Source: JAPOPJ01 sp964538885
GTDB taxonomy: Archaea > Thermoproteota > Nitrososphaeria > Nitrososphaerales > Nitrosopumilaceae
NCBI GenBank assembly: GCA_964538885.1
Contig: CAZIHR010000008.1
Location: 1-6,452 of the forward strand
Reading direction: 5' to 3'
DNA length: 6,452 bases
The notes under the pieces were generated by a model. That model saw nothing but the letters and a program-made list of their open reading frames with translations, had not been told where the DNA came from and made no database searches. A program made the translations under genes and the position numbers. Positions 6,134 through 6,452 of the stretch are shown here, one piece after another (the first letter of the stretch is position 1; each line of letters begins with the position of its first letter).

Positions 6134-6452
6134 TTATTCAATCTTCCATATTTTGTCGGCATATTCGGCAAACTTTTCTTCTCGCTCTTTTATCACTTCG
6201 GCAGTCCACGAGTCGTAGTTGTTTACTGTAAGTTCGTTGATTTTCAGTAATGATTTCCTATACCCTTCGTCTTTTTTCACTTTAAATGGCTTATTTCGAA
6301 TTTTTGAATTTATAGACTTGTGCAACAATGTCATATTTCCCAGTCTTTCAGAGTATTTGCTCATATCTCCATCAAAGTCTTGATGGTTCCAATCACCCCC
6401 CGGTTTTTTTGGAAGCACGTGCTCCAGTGTTAAATTGTCAAGTGGTCTGACA
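6134..6452 (-). CDS. C-terminal part of a DUF1524 (HNH, GmrSD/SspE-like) nuclease, cut by the window edge
   Basis: The frame stays open to the right edge, so only the last 105 residues are seen. The GTG at 6418 is internal, because LTLEHVLPKK straddles it and the EHVLP motif is the conserved start of the DUF1524 HNH fold. Then follow GNMTLLHKSINSKIRN (the GNxTLL...N block) about 40-55, FKVKKDEGY, and a terminal W...VIKEREEKFAEYADKIW helix, all in family order. DUF1524 is normally the metal-dependent nuclease half of proteins with an N-terminal DUF262 NTPase, as in GmrSD type IV enzymes and in SspE, which acts with DNA phosphorothioation. The N-terminal half lies outside the window, so which subfamily it belongs to cannot be told. 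The sequence is lysine-rich and AT-rich, unlike the dnd genes, and it converges on dndA. Confidence 0.8.
   Translation of the reverse strand, partial: VRPLDNLTLEHVLPKKPGGDWNHQDFDGDMSKYSERLGNMTLLHKSINSKIRNKPFKVKKDEGYRKSLLKINELTVNNYDSWTAEVIKEREEKFAEYADKIWKIE

Noticed and set aside
6134..6418. A complete 94-residue minus-strand protein starting at GTG 6418.
   Set aside because: The frame remains open to the window edge and the conserved LTLEHVLP motif lies across that GTG, so it is an internal valine of a larger protein.

Overview
The window holds a DNA phosphorothioation (Dnd) gene cluster. Five genes lie on the + strand in the order dndB, dndC, dndD, dndE, dndA and fill positions 3-5944 almost without gaps. 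All five are recognised from their own motifs: DGQHR in DndB; an SGGKDST PP-loop plus a four-cysteine cluster in DndC; Walker A, signature and Walker B motifs of an SMC/Rad50-like ATPase in DndD; the small DNA-binding DndE fold pattern; and a complete PLP-dependent cysteine desulfurase in DndA. By the known pathway, DndA takes sulfur from L-cysteine and passes it to the iron-sulfur protein DndC. DndC, DndD and DndE then place sulfur in the DNA backbone at short sequence motifs. DndB is the regulatory, non-essential member.

The genes are tightly coupled. dndB-dndC are 8 bases apart. dndC-dndD abut directly in the same frame across one TAA codon. dndD-dndE overlap by 8 bases and dndE-dndA by 4 (ATGA). 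Three of the four starts that can be seen with their upstream context are GTG or TTG, and strong purine-rich ribosome binding sites precede dndD and dndE. The organism is uncertain. The non-ATG starts, frequent ATA isoleucine and AGG/AGA arginine codons, oligo-T tracts without hairpins after the operon, and dndA placed last as in known archaeal Dnd clusters all suggest a mesophilic archaeon, perhaps Nitrososphaerota (Thaumarchaeota). A bacterial origin is not excluded.

After dndA comes a 189-base AT-rich intergenic region (5945-6133) with T-rich tracts suited to ending transcription from both sides. A convergent, minus-strand gene then runs off the right edge. Only its last 105 residues are visible. 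They match the DUF1524 HNH nuclease domain found at the C-terminus of GmrSD-type enzymes and of SspE, the phosphorothioate-dependent effector of the related Ssp system. Four rows of this gene (6121-6360) are 34% G+C by hand count, against about 50% for five sampled rows of the dnd genes, so it appears to have a different history.

The known Dnd restriction partners (DndFGH, or archaeal PbeABCD) are not in the window. The main open question is whether the DUF1524 protein is the restriction arm of this cluster, which would be an uncommon pairing, or an unrelated neighbour in a defence island.
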